DNA of 64,000 nt from Belliella calami (lineage in GTDB: Bacteria > Bacteroidota > Bacteroidia > Cytophagales > Cyclobacteriaceae): assembly GCF_022549695.1 (NCBI RefSeq), contig NZ_JAKZGS010000018.1, forward strand, positions 24,321-88,320, given 5' to 3'. Both the position numbers and the translations under genes were made by a program. Each line of letters starts with the position of its first letter. Position 1 is the stretch's first letter. Under the pieces are notes generated by a model. The model was not told the origin of the DNA and searched no databases. It saw nothing but the letters and a program-made list of their open reading frames with translations. Shown in pieces: positions 9,067 to 17,203 of this stretch.

Positions 9067-9180
9067 CCTCTCAATCTCCCTAAAATAGAAATGTCCACGA
9101 GGGGTTTCTCGACTTGAAATTGTTAATAGCGATTTCCTTGAATTTCCCAAAGAAGTGCCTTATTCTTTCGGGCGATCTAT

Positions 9181-9188
9181 TAACTTTG
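9181..9188 (+). promoter_or_regulatory. Promoter -7 element for hisS
   Basis: TAACTTTG matches the TAnnTTTG consensus, 19 bp before the hisS ATG at 9208, giving a very short leader. The -33 TTG is not clear. Confidence 0.6.
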
Positions 9189-9207
9189 CGCAAAATTAAA
9201 TAACAGC

Positions 9208-10590
9208 ATGGCAATTCAGAAACCTACTTTACCAAAAGGAACGAGAGATTTTGGACCACTTCAAATGGCGAGAAGGAATTATATTTTTGATATTATCAAA
9301 GATACTTTCAAGCTTTTTGGCTATCAGCAGCTGGAGACTCCATCGATGGAGAATCTCAGTACACTGACAGGGAAGTATGGTGACGAAGGAGATCAGTTGA
9401 TTTTTAAAATCCTGAATAGTGGTGATTATCTAAAAGACGTCTCTGTAGCTGATTTAGGGGCTGGAGCAGGTGCCACTTTGTCGAAAGTTTCTGAGAAAGG
9501 ACTTCGTTATGACCTGACTGTGCCTTTTGCGCGGTATGTGGTGATGAATAGAAATGAGATCACTTATCCATTCAAAAGATTTCAAATCCAACCTGTGTGG
9601 AGGGCTGATAGGCCACAGAGAGGAAGGTATAGAGAGTTTTACCAATGTGATGCCGACGTGGTTGGAACGGACAGTTTGATTTGTGAGTTGGAAATTCTGT
9701 TGATGATCAAGCAGGTTTTTTCTCAGTTGGGACTGAACGATTATGCTATCAAACTCAACAATAGAAAAATATTGACTGGTTTGGCGGAAGTGATCGGTGC
9801 AGCAGGAAGGGAGTCTGAGCTTTGTGTAGCTATTGATAAGTTGGATAAAATTGGCTGGGAAAAAGTACAAGAAGAATTGATTCAAAGAGATTTTGAACAA
9901 GCTGCTATTGATAGGCTGAACCCTATCATCAGTCTTCAAGGCTCGAATACTGAGCAGCTGGATTTCTTGTCAACTTTCTTAGCAACTTCTGAAGTTGGAT
10001 TAAAAGGAATAGCGGAGTTAAAAGAGGTTTTTGAGTTGCTTACCAAATATGGCGAAGATGAGAAATTTGTAGATTTTGATGTTGTCTTGGCTAGGGGGTT
10101 GTCTTATTATACAGGAGCAATTTTTGAAGTGAAAGTGAACAATGTGTCCATAGGTTCTGTGAGTGGAGGAGGGCGATATGATGATTTGACTGGAGTTTTT
10201 GGGCTGGATGGTGTTTCTGGAGTTGGTTTTTCCTTTGGTGTAGATAGGATTTATGATGTTTTGGAGGAATTGAATCTATTCCCGGAGAAGCAATTGGAAG
10301 GAACCAAAGTCTTGATTACCTATTTTGATGAAGAGGGAAAAGATTATGGGTTGATGGTTTTGAACCAACTTCGAAACAGCTTGATTTCTGCCGAGCTTTA
10401 TCCTGACGCAGCAAAGATCAAAAAGCAGTTTACTTATGCAGACAAAAAGCAAATACCATTTGTGATTATATTGGGTTCTGAAGAAATCGAAAAAAAACAG
10501 GTGAGTTTGAAAAACTTACTAACTGGAAATCAAAGTTCATGTACTTTAGAAGATGCGATCATTGAGGTCAAAAATTTGATAGGTGATTAA
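9208..10590 (+). CDS. hisS: Histidyl-tRNA synthetase
   Basis: Class II aminoacyl-tRNA synthetase of 460 residues. Motif 1 lies near residues 20-50 (LPKGTRDFGP at the start), motif 2 is RPQRGRYREFYQCDADVVG, the histidine-binding segments are RGLSYYTGAIFEV and SGGGRYDDL, and motif 3 is GVGFSFGVDRI. The anticodon-binding domain occupies the last 100 residues. It charges tRNA-His in the cytosol. The start is fixed by the ATG just after a promoter element. Single transcription unit as far as can be seen. Confidence 0.96.
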   Translation: MAIQKPTLPKGTRDFGPLQMARRNYIFDIIKDTFKLFGYQQLETPSMENLSTLTGKYGDEGDQLIFKILNSGDYLKDVSVADLGAGAGATLSKVSEKGLRYDLTVPFARYVVMNRNEITYPFKRFQIQPVWRADRPQRGRYREFYQCDADVVGTDSLICELEILLMIKQVFSQLGLNDYAIKLNNRKILTGLAEVIGAAGRESELCVAIDKLDKIGWEKVQEELIQRDFEQAAIDRLNPIISLQGSNTEQLDFLSTFLATSEVGLKGIAELKEVFELLTKYGEDEKFVDFDVVLARGLSYYTGAIFEVKVNNVSIGSVSGGGRYDDLTGVFGLDGVSGVGFSFGVDRIYDVLEELNLFPEKQLEGTKVLITYFDEEGKDYGLMVLNQLRNSLISAELYPDAAKIKKQFTYADKKQIPFVIILGSEEIEKKQVSLKNLLTGNQSSCTLEDAIIEVKNLIGD

Positions 10591-10595
10591 ATGAT

Positions 10596-10655
10596 ATAAT
10601 TATCCGCGATGACATCAATAGGAGGATTTCCAGTTTGATTCACGCGGATAATCAT
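10596..10655. repeat. 60-bp element with ATGATTATCCGC-type inverted ends
   Basis: A perfect 10-bp inverted repeat, ATTATCCGCG (10599-10608) and CGCGGATAAT (10643-10652), lies just after hisS. Extending outward, the right end reads GCGGATAATCAT, whose complement ATGATTATCCGC is identical to the left end of the MITE-like element at 26675; the left end matches it in 11 of 12 positions. No target-site duplication is evident. It could also act as a transcript-end hairpin for hisS. Confidence 0.6.
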
Positions 10656-10714
10656 TAATTTATAAAAGATAATTTTTGATGGTTATTTGGAGTTTTTTAA
10701 TACAATTTTTGAAA

Positions 10715-10996
10715 TCAATCAACTTCCAAGATGGCATTGACTGGTATGTGAATACCTCCTTTGAGCGTTACAAATTCTAGTCCGACGGCCCATATGGTAG
10801 TGTTTACCTGAAAAATTTTTTGATCTGCTGTTTCAAATGTGATCTGAACTTTACTTTGAAGTAAATTTCCTAAAGCTTGAGCTCTAAATAGGTTGTTCCA
10901 TCTTTTTTTGATATCCTCTTGCGATGATAAAACTTCATTTTTATTGAATTTCAATGAAGGGATATTCTCTTTGTCAATTTTTTCAATTGTTCTCAT
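10715..10996 (-). CDS. Conserved-looking 93-residue protein of unknown function
   Basis: The frame is open to 11026, but the Met at 10996 (MRTIEKIDKENIPSL) is the better start because the extra ten residues look untranslated and AT-rich. The product contains a helical first half (SQEDIKKRWNNLFRAQALGN) and a beta-rich second half (VQITFETADQKIFQVNTTIWAVG, ending HIPVNAILEVD) that looks like a small regulatory or SH3/PilZ-like barrel. I do not recognise a named family. Convergent with hisS and divergent from ybaB. Confidence 0.7.
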   Translation of the reverse strand: MRTIEKIDKENIPSLKFNKNEVLSSQEDIKKRWNNLFRAQALGNLLQSKVQITFETADQKIFQVNTTIWAVGLEFVTLKGGIHIPVNAILEVD

Positions 10997-11152
10997 AGGA
11001 TAAATTAGGTTTAATTTTATCTGCAATCTATTATCTACTCTGAAAATAACAAAAATGTTTCTGTTTATTTATTTAAATTTCAATTTAAATTAAAATAAAA
11101 AATAATATTCTGTTAAAATGTTTTTTATCAGTATTTAATATAATTTCTGTTC

Positions 11153-11184
11153 TTGAATTTCTATTCATAAAAACATTATATTTG
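11153..11184 (+). promoter_or_regulatory. Promoter of the ybaB-glycosyltransferase operon
   Basis: TTG at 11153-11155, a 21-bp spacer, then TATATTTG at 11177-11184, matching the Bacteroidota primary-sigma consensus. The ybaB ATG follows at 11209. Confidence 0.65.
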
Positions 11185-11208
11185 TTGCGTTAAATATCGA
11201 GATAGAAT

Positions 11209-11541
11209 ATGTTTGATTTTATGAATATTATGAACAAAGTGAAAGAGGCTCAAGTCAAAATCAAAGAGACTCAGGCGCAACTTGTTCATTTGACAGCTGA
11301 AGGAGAGGCCGGTGCTGGCATGGTTAAAGTCGTAGTAAATGGTCATAGAAAGGTCGTTTCTATCGACATGGATGAATCTTTGATCAATCCTTCAGAAAGA
11401 GAGATGCTTAGTGATCTCACTATAGCTGCGATCAATAAGGCTTTGGAATCCATTGAAATAAAAATCAAGGATGAAATGAAGTCGGCGACGGAAGGAATGA
11501 TGCCAAATATTCCAGGGATGGATTTAGGCAATATGTTTTGA
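11209..11541 (+). CDS. YbaB/EbfC nucleoid-associated protein
   Basis: 110 residues, the family length. It has an N-terminal helix (MNIMNKVKEAQVKIKETQAQL), the beta segment MVKVVVNGHRKVVSIDMDESLI, a C-terminal helix with INKALESIEIKIKDEM, and a Met/Gly/Pro-rich tail ending in DLGNMF. Members dimerise and bind DNA without much sequence specificity. Here it is paired with a glycosyltransferase gene rather than with dnaX/recR; the stop and next start overlap (TGATG), so the two are translationally coupled. Confidence 0.9.
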   Translation: MFDFMNIMNKVKEAQVKIKETQAQLVHLTAEGEAGAGMVKVVVNGHRKVVSIDMDESLINPSEREMLSDLTIAAINKALESIEIKIKDEMKSATEGMMPNIPGMDLGNMF

Positions 11542-12542
11542 TGCAGAAAGCTGCAATAGTTATCTTGAATTACAATGGGGAGGAAATGCTTCGTCGCTAT
11601 CTCCCCTCAGTAATTTCTTTTTCAACTTATCCTATTATTGTAGCAGACAATGCAAGCACTGACGACTCATTAGTGTTTTTGGCTGAGTATTTCCCTCAAG
11701 TCCGAATTCTAAAACTGCCTCACAATAATGGTTTTGCAGGAGGGTATAACGAGGCACTAGGGAATATCAAAGAAGAGTTTGAATATTGTATTTTACTCAA
11801 TTCAGACATTCAAATTACAAACTCCTGGGATTATGTGTTGATAGATTTTTTAGAATCTAATAAAGACTTTGTTGCTGTTCAGCCAAAAATCAAGTCTATC
11901 CAAAATCAAGGTTATTTTGATCATGCAGGTGCCGGCGGAGGGTTTTTGGATGAATTTGGTTATCCATATTGTAGAGGGAGAATTTTTGAATCAGTTGAAA
12001 AAGATCATGGACAATATGACGATTTTGTAGAGGTAGATTGGACTTCTGGCGCTTGTATGGCTGTCAGGAACAAATCATACCATGATTTTGGTGGGTTTGA
12101 TTCACGTTTTTTTGCACACATGGAAGAGATTGATTTGTGTTGGAGGTTTAGATCGAGTGGATTTAAGTTGGGATATATCGGAAAAGTAGAAGTTCAACAC
12201 CTAGGTGGAGCCACTTTGTCTAGGTCAAACCCAAAAAAGACTTACCTGAATTTCCGCAACAGTCTTTTAATGCTCCACAAAAATTTGACTGGATCCAGTT
12301 TTAAAGTGAAATACCTAATTAGGTTTTTCTTGGACGTATTGGCGTCGGTAGTTTTTCTACTCAAAGGAGAAAAAAGCAATGCGAAAGCTGTGATTGAAGC
12401 ACACGCGGATTTTCACAAAATGAAAAAAATAGATTTTACAGATTCTGTGGCACTAAACTTGCCATCAAAATCAAATTACAAGATAAAATCAATTCTGTGG
12501 CAATATTATGTCAGAAAAAAGAGAAGATTCTCTGAGATTTAA
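11541..12542 (+). CDS. Family 2 glycosyltransferase (rhamnosyl-type)
   Basis: 333 residues from the ATG at 11541, which overlaps the ybaB stop by 1 bp; a TTG 3 bp earlier is less likely. GT-A fold with IVILNYNGEEML, VADNASTDDS, the NNGFAGGYNEAL block and the LLNSD metal-binding region in place of DxD. The acceptor/catalytic block is GGFDSRFFAHMEEIDLCWR, typical of the WbbL/rhamnosyltransferase-like GT2 branch. A hydrophobic segment near residues 255-275 suggests membrane association. Likely role in surface polysaccharide assembly. Its end overlaps the convergent pspC gene by 4 bp. Confidence 0.88.
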   Translation: MQKAAIVILNYNGEEMLRRYLPSVISFSTYPIIVADNASTDDSLVFLAEYFPQVRILKLPHNNGFAGGYNEALGNIKEEFEYCILLNSDIQITNSWDYVLIDFLESNKDFVAVQPKIKSIQNQGYFDHAGAGGGFLDEFGYPYCRGRIFESVEKDHGQYDDFVEVDWTSGACMAVRNKSYHDFGGFDSRFFAHMEEIDLCWRFRSSGFKLGYIGKVEVQHLGGATLSRSNPKKTYLNFRNSLLMLHKNLTGSSFKVKYLIRFFLDVLASVVFLLKGEKSNAKAVIEAHADFHKMKKIDFTDSVALNLPSKSNYKIKSILWQYYVRKKRRFSEI

Positions 12543-12757
12543 TCAAATAAAACTGGGTTGTTCATTCTCCTAAAGTATTTCCTGATTTTCATCATCATTG
12601 CCATACTTACATAGATGATGATAGGAGATCCCATAGTAATGAAGGAACTGTAAATAAAAAATAGGCGTATGCTGTCAATTGGGAAATTCAATTTCTCTCC
12701 CAACCTAGAGCAGACTCCAAATGCACGGTCTTCAAAAAAGAGTCTAAGTTTATTCAT
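12539..12757 (-). CDS. PspC-domain membrane protein
   Basis: 72 residues. The N-terminal half has the PspC pattern (DRAFGVCSRLGEKLNFPIDS followed by IRLFFIYSSF) and a second hydrophobic stretch, so it is an inner-membrane protein with one or two segments, ending with a basic tail. PspC proteins take part in envelope stress responses, but no PspA or PspB is adjacent. Short relative to E. coli PspC but usual for stand-alone Bacteroidota members. Confidence 0.82.
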   Translation of the reverse strand: MNKLRLFFEDRAFGVCSRLGEKLNFPIDSIRLFFIYSSFITMGSPIIIYVSMAMMMKIRKYFRRMNNPVLFD

Positions 12758-12835
12758 GATGATTGATTTTCAGTTAGTTTCGAATAAATGTAACAAATAA
12801 TTTGCAATAATTTGAATAATCTATTTTAATGCCAA

Positions 12836-14629
12836 ATGTTTAGAATCACGCAAAATATTTCACCTGTCCTCCTTTTGGTAGTTCTTTTTTGGAACTGTAG
12901 CCCAAAGCTAAGCAAATTTGATAATTTATTAGATGGGATCTCAGCAAAACCTCAGTCATTGACGATGCATAGGGACTCTGTGAGATTCAAACTAGAAGGA
13001 GCTATTCCTCTTCAATATCTCAAAAATGATGTCCGGATACTTCTTTATCCTGAGTATAGTTATGGAGAAGGAGCATTGAGGTTGGCAGAAATTGTAGCCT
13101 TTGATGGGGAATATACCCAAGTCATTAATGAAGCAAAGATTGATGCCGATTTTGTTTTTCCATATTTGCCAGGAATGGAATCGGGAGATTTGATGCTCAA
13201 AGGACTGGTAATGCAAAAAGGAAAAGCCAGAAATATCGCTTCCAAGAAAATAGCAGATGGACTCTACACCACTCCGCTGCTGGCAAGAATCGGTCAGATC
13301 ACACCTGATGAGCCTATTCCTCCGATAGGAGTGTACATGAAAACTGATTTTTCTGATTTGCAAAGGGAAGTTATACAGGATTACAGTTTAATGTTTCCAC
13401 TTGGGAGTAGTTTGCTGCGTGATAACTCACTTGTCAAATCTGATGGCTCGCCTTTATTGACTCTTTCTGAGACAGCAAAAGTTCTCAAAAAAGTAATTAT
13501 AACAGGTTTACATTCATTTGAACCACAGGAGCTAAATAACAATGATTTGGCATTGAGAAGAGCTGAAGTTGCGGCTCAGAAAATCAGAACAATGCTAAAT
13601 AATCCCAATGTGGAAGTTACTGCAAATTCAAGAAAGAATGACTGGTTTGATTTGAGAGTTTTGCTTGGAGAATATGAAGGAATCACTGCTGTGCAGAAAG
13701 AAGAATATTATAAAATAATTTTGAGTGAAAAAGCATTTGATACGCAACTTCGTGAAATGCAAAGGCTAAGTACTTATAACAAAGTGTCAAAAGACCTTTT
13801 TCCTAAACTTCGTCAAGCAAAAGTTTCTGCCGTGTATGAAAACACTGGCTTCTCTGATCCAGAAGTAGCTGCAAGTGTTTACAAATTGCTTAATAATGGC
13901 ACTTCATTGGAGGGATTGACTAACGAACAGTTGGTCTATGCAGGCCAAGTAGCCAAAAGACTTCAGGAAAAAGAAGATATTTACAATTTGTTGAATGCTA
14001 AAGAAAAGTCAGAATTATCTTTGAATAATTTAGGTGTGGTATATCTTAATCAAGCTCAAAGAGAATTGGACCTTAGGACGAAAAACCAGTTGATCAGTCG
14101 TGCAATCAATCTTTTTAAAGATGCGAATAGGATGAATGCTAATTCGTATTCATTTCACAATTTAGGTCAGGCATACTTGTTAAGAAGTGATTATTTCGAG
14201 GCTTATGTAGCTATTTCGGAAGCGTCAGCGCTTGAAAGAGACGAGTCAAACGAGTTTCTTCGATTCAATGAAGGACTTCGAGGAGCGATAGATATCATCA
14301 ATGGAGATTATAAGCTTGCAACTATCAGGCTAAACCGTGCTCCGGAAAATGAAAGTAATCTATTCAATAAAGGGTTGGCTTATTTTCTGGCAGAAGACTA
14401 TAGAAATGCCTTGGAGGCTTTTGAAGAAAGCGTACAATATAATCGTGAATATGGATACGGATTTTACGGTTTGGCCATGGTAGCTACTATTACAGATGAT
14501 AAACAAGCTTTGTTTGAAAACTTGAAAAAAGCTGTGCAGAGTAGTGAGTTCTTAAGAAATCGTGCAATGTCAGATTTGTTGTTCAAAAAATACAGATCAG
14601 AACCTGAGTTTATTGAAGTTTTCAAATAG
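12836..14629 (+). CDS. TPR-containing lipoprotein
   Basis: 597 residues with a hydrophobic leader and a probable lipobox cysteine (LFWNC, Cys21; the -3 residue is unusual, so lipidation is likely but not certain). Residues 30-160 form a beta-rich domain. Residues about 210-290 contain ALRRAEVAAQKIRTML, which looks like an OmpA/MotB-like fold without its usual peptidoglycan residues. From about 395 there are at least four TPR repeats (LNNLGVVYLNQAQ, YSFHNLGQAYLLRSDYFEA, LFNKGLAYFLAEDYRNALEAF, GYGFYGLAMVATI). Probably a periplasmic scaffold; partner unknown. Has its own terminator. Confidence 0.8.
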   Translation: MFRITQNISPVLLLVVLFWNCSPKLSKFDNLLDGISAKPQSLTMHRDSVRFKLEGAIPLQYLKNDVRILLYPEYSYGEGALRLAEIVAFDGEYTQVINEAKIDADFVFPYLPGMESGDLMLKGLVMQKGKARNIASKKIADGLYTTPLLARIGQITPDEPIPPIGVYMKTDFSDLQREVIQDYSLMFPLGSSLLRDNSLVKSDGSPLLTLSETAKVLKKVIITGLHSFEPQELNNNDLALRRAEVAAQKIRTMLNNPNVEVTANSRKNDWFDLRVLLGEYEGITAVQKEEYYKIILSEKAFDTQLREMQRLSTYNKVSKDLFPKLRQAKVSAVYENTGFSDPEVAASVYKLLNNGTSLEGLTNEQLVYAGQVAKRLQEKEDIYNLLNAKEKSELSLNNLGVVYLNQAQRELDLRTKNQLISRAINLFKDANRMNANSYSFHNLGQAYLLRSDYFEAYVAISEASALERDESNEFLRFNEGLRGAIDIINGDYKLATIRLNRAPENESNLFNKGLAYFLAEDYRNALEAFEESVQYNREYGYGFYGLAMVATITDDKQALFENLKKAVQSSEFLRNRAMSDLLFKKYRSEPEFIEVFK

Positions 14630-14658
14630 AATAAAGTGATTATCCACTGAAGAAAGAG

Positions 14659-14684
14659 GCTTCTCGTAAAGAGAAGCTTTTTTT
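14659..14684 (+). terminator. Terminator after the TPR lipoprotein gene
   Basis: GCTTCTC/GAGAAGC stem with a 5-nt loop and a T7 run, 30 bp after the stop codon. Confidence 0.82.
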
Positions 14685-14789
14685 ATTTGAAAAAAATAAT
14701 TTTAGTATTCTTACTTTTACAAAAAAATTAAGAAATTGAACTTTCATTCTTTTTTCAATATATCAACAATTGCAATAATAACGTAAAGT

Positions 14790-15773
14790 ATGTCCACAAG
14801 AAGATCATTTCTCAAAAAAACAATACTTTCAACTCCTTTGCTTTTGCCTGGCATGATCGGAAATGCATGTGCTCAAACTGAAAGTAGTGAAAGTGGAGAT
14901 AAATACAAGCCGCTTATTTTGTCAACATGGGAGCATGGAATGGCAGCAAATGACAAAGCTTGGGAAATATTGAGTGATACAGGAGATTTAGTAGCGGCTG
15001 TTGAGCAAGGGGTGAAGGTTACTGAGTTGGATTTGGAAAATCTATCGGTGGGGCTGCAAGGCTTGCCAGATAGAGAGGGGATTGCGACATTGGATGCTTC
15101 CATAATGAAAGGAGATGGGTCATGTGGCAGTGTAGGTTTTGTAAGGCAAATCAAGCACCCGATATCTCTTGCTAGAAAAGTAATGGAACAGACTCCGCAT
15201 GTGATGTTAGTAGGGGAAGGTGCGAGACAGTTCGCCATTGAACAAGGGTTTCCTTTGGAAGACGAGAAATTAAGTCCAAAATCCGAAGAACTCTTTCAAG
15301 AATGGAAAAAAACCTCACAATACAAGCCCATTATCAACATAGAAAATCATGACACTATAGGGATGATAGCTCTGGGAGCTGATGGTAAGTTGGCTGGCTC
15401 TTGTACGACATCAGGATTGGCTTACAAAATGCATGGAAGAGTAGGAGATAGTCCAATTATAGGCGCTGGCCTGTTCGTCGATGATGAAGTAGGTGCAGCT
15501 ACAGCAACAGGTCTTGGAGAGTCTATAATTAGGATTTGTGGGAGCTTCTTGATAGTTGAATTGATGAGGCAGGGAAGGACCCCGCAGGAAGCTTGCGAAG
15601 AGGCTGTAAGGAGATTGATTTCCAAAAATAGAAACATAGATGATATTCAGGCGGGGTTTTTAGCGATCAATAAAGATGGAGCCTATGGTGCATATTCTGT
15701 TAGACAAGGATTTAATTATGCAAGACATCATGCTGATGGAAAAGGTCTTATTGATTCAAAATTTAAGCTATAA
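14790..15773 (+). CDS. N4-(beta-N-acetylglucosaminyl)-L-asparaginase (glycosylasparaginase), exported
   Basis: Ntn hydrolase of 327 residues. The leader contains a Tat-like motif (TRRSFLKKT) and a hydrophobic stretch ending at ACAQ. The mature enzyme has STWEHGMAANDKAWE, the autoprocessing site HDTIG with the new N-terminal nucleophile Thr189, and the beta-subunit blocks CTTSGLAYKMHGRVGDSPIIGAG and DDEVGAATATGLGE. It cleaves the GlcNAc-Asn bond of N-glycan remnants, in keeping with the Elizabethkingia (Flavobacterium) enzyme. It lies 5 bp upstream of cutC, so the two form an operon. Confidence 0.92.
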   Translation: MSTRRSFLKKTILSTPLLLPGMIGNACAQTESSESGDKYKPLILSTWEHGMAANDKAWEILSDTGDLVAAVEQGVKVTELDLENLSVGLQGLPDREGIATLDASIMKGDGSCGSVGFVRQIKHPISLARKVMEQTPHVMLVGEGARQFAIEQGFPLEDEKLSPKSEELFQEWKKTSQYKPIINIENHDTIGMIALGADGKLAGSCTTSGLAYKMHGRVGDSPIIGAGLFVDDEVGAATATGLGESIIRICGSFLIVELMRQGRTPQEACEEAVRRLISKNRNIDDIQAGFLAINKDGAYGAYSVRQGFNYARHHADGKGLIDSKFKL

Positions 15774-15778
15774 AACAA

Positions 15779-16522
15779 ATGGATAAAATACTATTAGAAG
15801 CACCTGTTTTCACCATAGAAGCAGCATTAAAAGCAGCAGAATTTGGGGTAGATCGAATTGAACTTTGTTCTGATTTTGGAGAGGGAGGAGAGACGCCAAG
15901 TGTTGGGGCTTTGGCCTACCTGAAAGGGAAAATAAATATTCCGATTTTTGTGATGATTAGGCCTAGAGGAGGAGATTTTGTCTACACACCTGAGGAAATA
16001 GAAGTGATGAAAAAGGATATTCAAATTCTAGGTTCATATGGTGCGGACGGATTTGTTTTTGGAGTATTGACTCCTGATGGAGAAGTAGATAAGAATAGCT
16101 GCAAAGAATTGATGAAAGAGGCTAATGGAAAGCCCTGCACATTTCATCGGGCATTTGACATCAGTGTAGATCCGGAAAAAGCATTGGAGGCTATTATCGA
16201 TTGTGGTTTCGAGAGGCTTCTTACCTCGGGGACTAGAAATACGCTTTCAGAAGGGATTTCCTTAGTGAAGGAACTTCTGCAGCTAGCTCAAAACAGAATA
16301 ATAATAATGCCTGGTGGAGGTTTAGAGCCAGGACATGTCGAGTCCTTAAAGAAATCAGAGTTCCTTAAAGAAGTCCATGGGAGCTGTAAGGTATTTCGAC
16401 CTACAGATTCTAACTTTTTTTCACAGCAAGTTCAGCTTTCGAAAGATCCGAATGCTTTCAAAAGTGTATTGAGCATCAGCAAAGAAATTGTGGAAGAATT
16501 TAATAATGAGTTGAAACTGTAA
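15779..16522 (+). CDS. cutC: CutC family protein
   Basis: 247 residues of a TIM-barrel protein with the signature blocks LEAPVFTIEAALKAAEFGVDRIELCSDF, VMIRPRGGDFVYT, FHRAFD and LTSGTRNT. Named for copper homeostasis in E. coli, but its biochemical role is unsettled; in bacteria it is a cytosolic protein often beside exported hydrolases. Cotranscribed with the glycosylasparaginase gene (5-bp gap). Confidence 0.93.
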   Translation: MDKILLEAPVFTIEAALKAAEFGVDRIELCSDFGEGGETPSVGALAYLKGKINIPIFVMIRPRGGDFVYTPEEIEVMKKDIQILGSYGADGFVFGVLTPDGEVDKNSCKELMKEANGKPCTFHRAFDISVDPEKALEAIIDCGFERLLTSGTRNTLSEGISLVKELLQLAQNRIIIMPGGGLEPGHVESLKKSEFLKEVHGSCKVFRPTDSNFFSQQVQLSKDPNAFKSVLSISKEIVEEFNNELKL

Positions 16523-16654
16523 GTGGGTATAAAATTTCATAAAAGTCAGGTGTTTAGTTTTATTTCGGGTGTAAAATTGGGATTTTGTAAATTTTAATTT
16601 TGATAGACTGATTATTTTGCTTATTTTGAATTTCACTTAAACCCGAAATTAGCC

Positions 16655-17113
16655 ATGGTAAAGAGTTTTCAAGGAGTAAGAGTAGTGGAGCCAAAAAAAA
16701 CAGCTGCTCCTATTCTAGTTCAAGATCATATGTCCACCAATTTAGTGACTTTTTACCCTGATGATTCAATAGATCATGTATTGGACTTGTTGACAAAAAG
16801 AAAAATTTCTGGAGCCCCAGTTGTTGACCAAGAGGGCAATTTGGTTGGAATTATTTCAGAAGTAGATTGTCTTAAAGAAATAATCAAGGGGAAATATTCA
16901 AATACACCGTCTTTTCCAGGGAAAGTTTCAGAACACATGACCACCAATGTCATCACGATGAAGCCTGACCTGAGTTTGTTCGATGCTGCCCAACAGTTTT
17001 TGGATAAAAAGATCAGAAGATTTCCCGTAATGAAAGATGGCAAACTTGTTGGCCAATTGAGTCTTTCAGATATTATTAGGGCTTTTCCAAAATTAAAGAA
17101 TACTACTTGGTGA
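16655..17113 (+). CDS. Two-CBS-domain protein
   Basis: 152 residues carrying two CBS motifs: residues about 24-75 (HMSTNLVTFYPDDSIDHVL, then GAPVVDQEGNLVGIIS) and about 87-145 (HMTTNVITMKPDLSLFDAA, then RFPVMKDGKLVGQLS). No catalytic domain is attached. Such proteins usually sense adenine nucleotides and regulate a partner, which is not identifiable here. Convergent with the nfeD gene across a shared terminator. Confidence 0.9.
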   Translation: MVKSFQGVRVVEPKKTAAPILVQDHMSTNLVTFYPDDSIDHVLDLLTKRKISGAPVVDQEGNLVGIISEVDCLKEIIKGKYSNTPSFPGKVSEHMTTNVITMKPDLSLFDAAQQFLDKKIRRFPVMKDGKLVGQLSLSDIIRAFPKLKNTTW

Positions 17114-17163
17114 AATTCAGTCTTGGTAAGACACGCAAACAGATTCTTAAATAAAATTTTCTT

Positions 17164-17203
17164 AAAAAGGATGAAAGTGAAAATTTCACTTTCATCCTTT
17201 TTT
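17164..17203. terminator. Shared terminator between the CBS gene and nfeD, overlapping the nfeD stop
   Basis: A perfect inverted repeat with 19-bp arms (17164-17182 and 17184-17202), flanked by A and T runs, so it can end transcription from both sides. The nfeD stop codon (17192-17194 on the minus strand) lies inside the right arm, so the last codons of nfeD form part of the hairpin. Confidence 0.85.

Noticed and set aside
11538..11541. TTG start for the glycosyltransferase
   Set aside because: ATG at 11541 with a TGATG overlap is the usual coupled start and loses only one residue.
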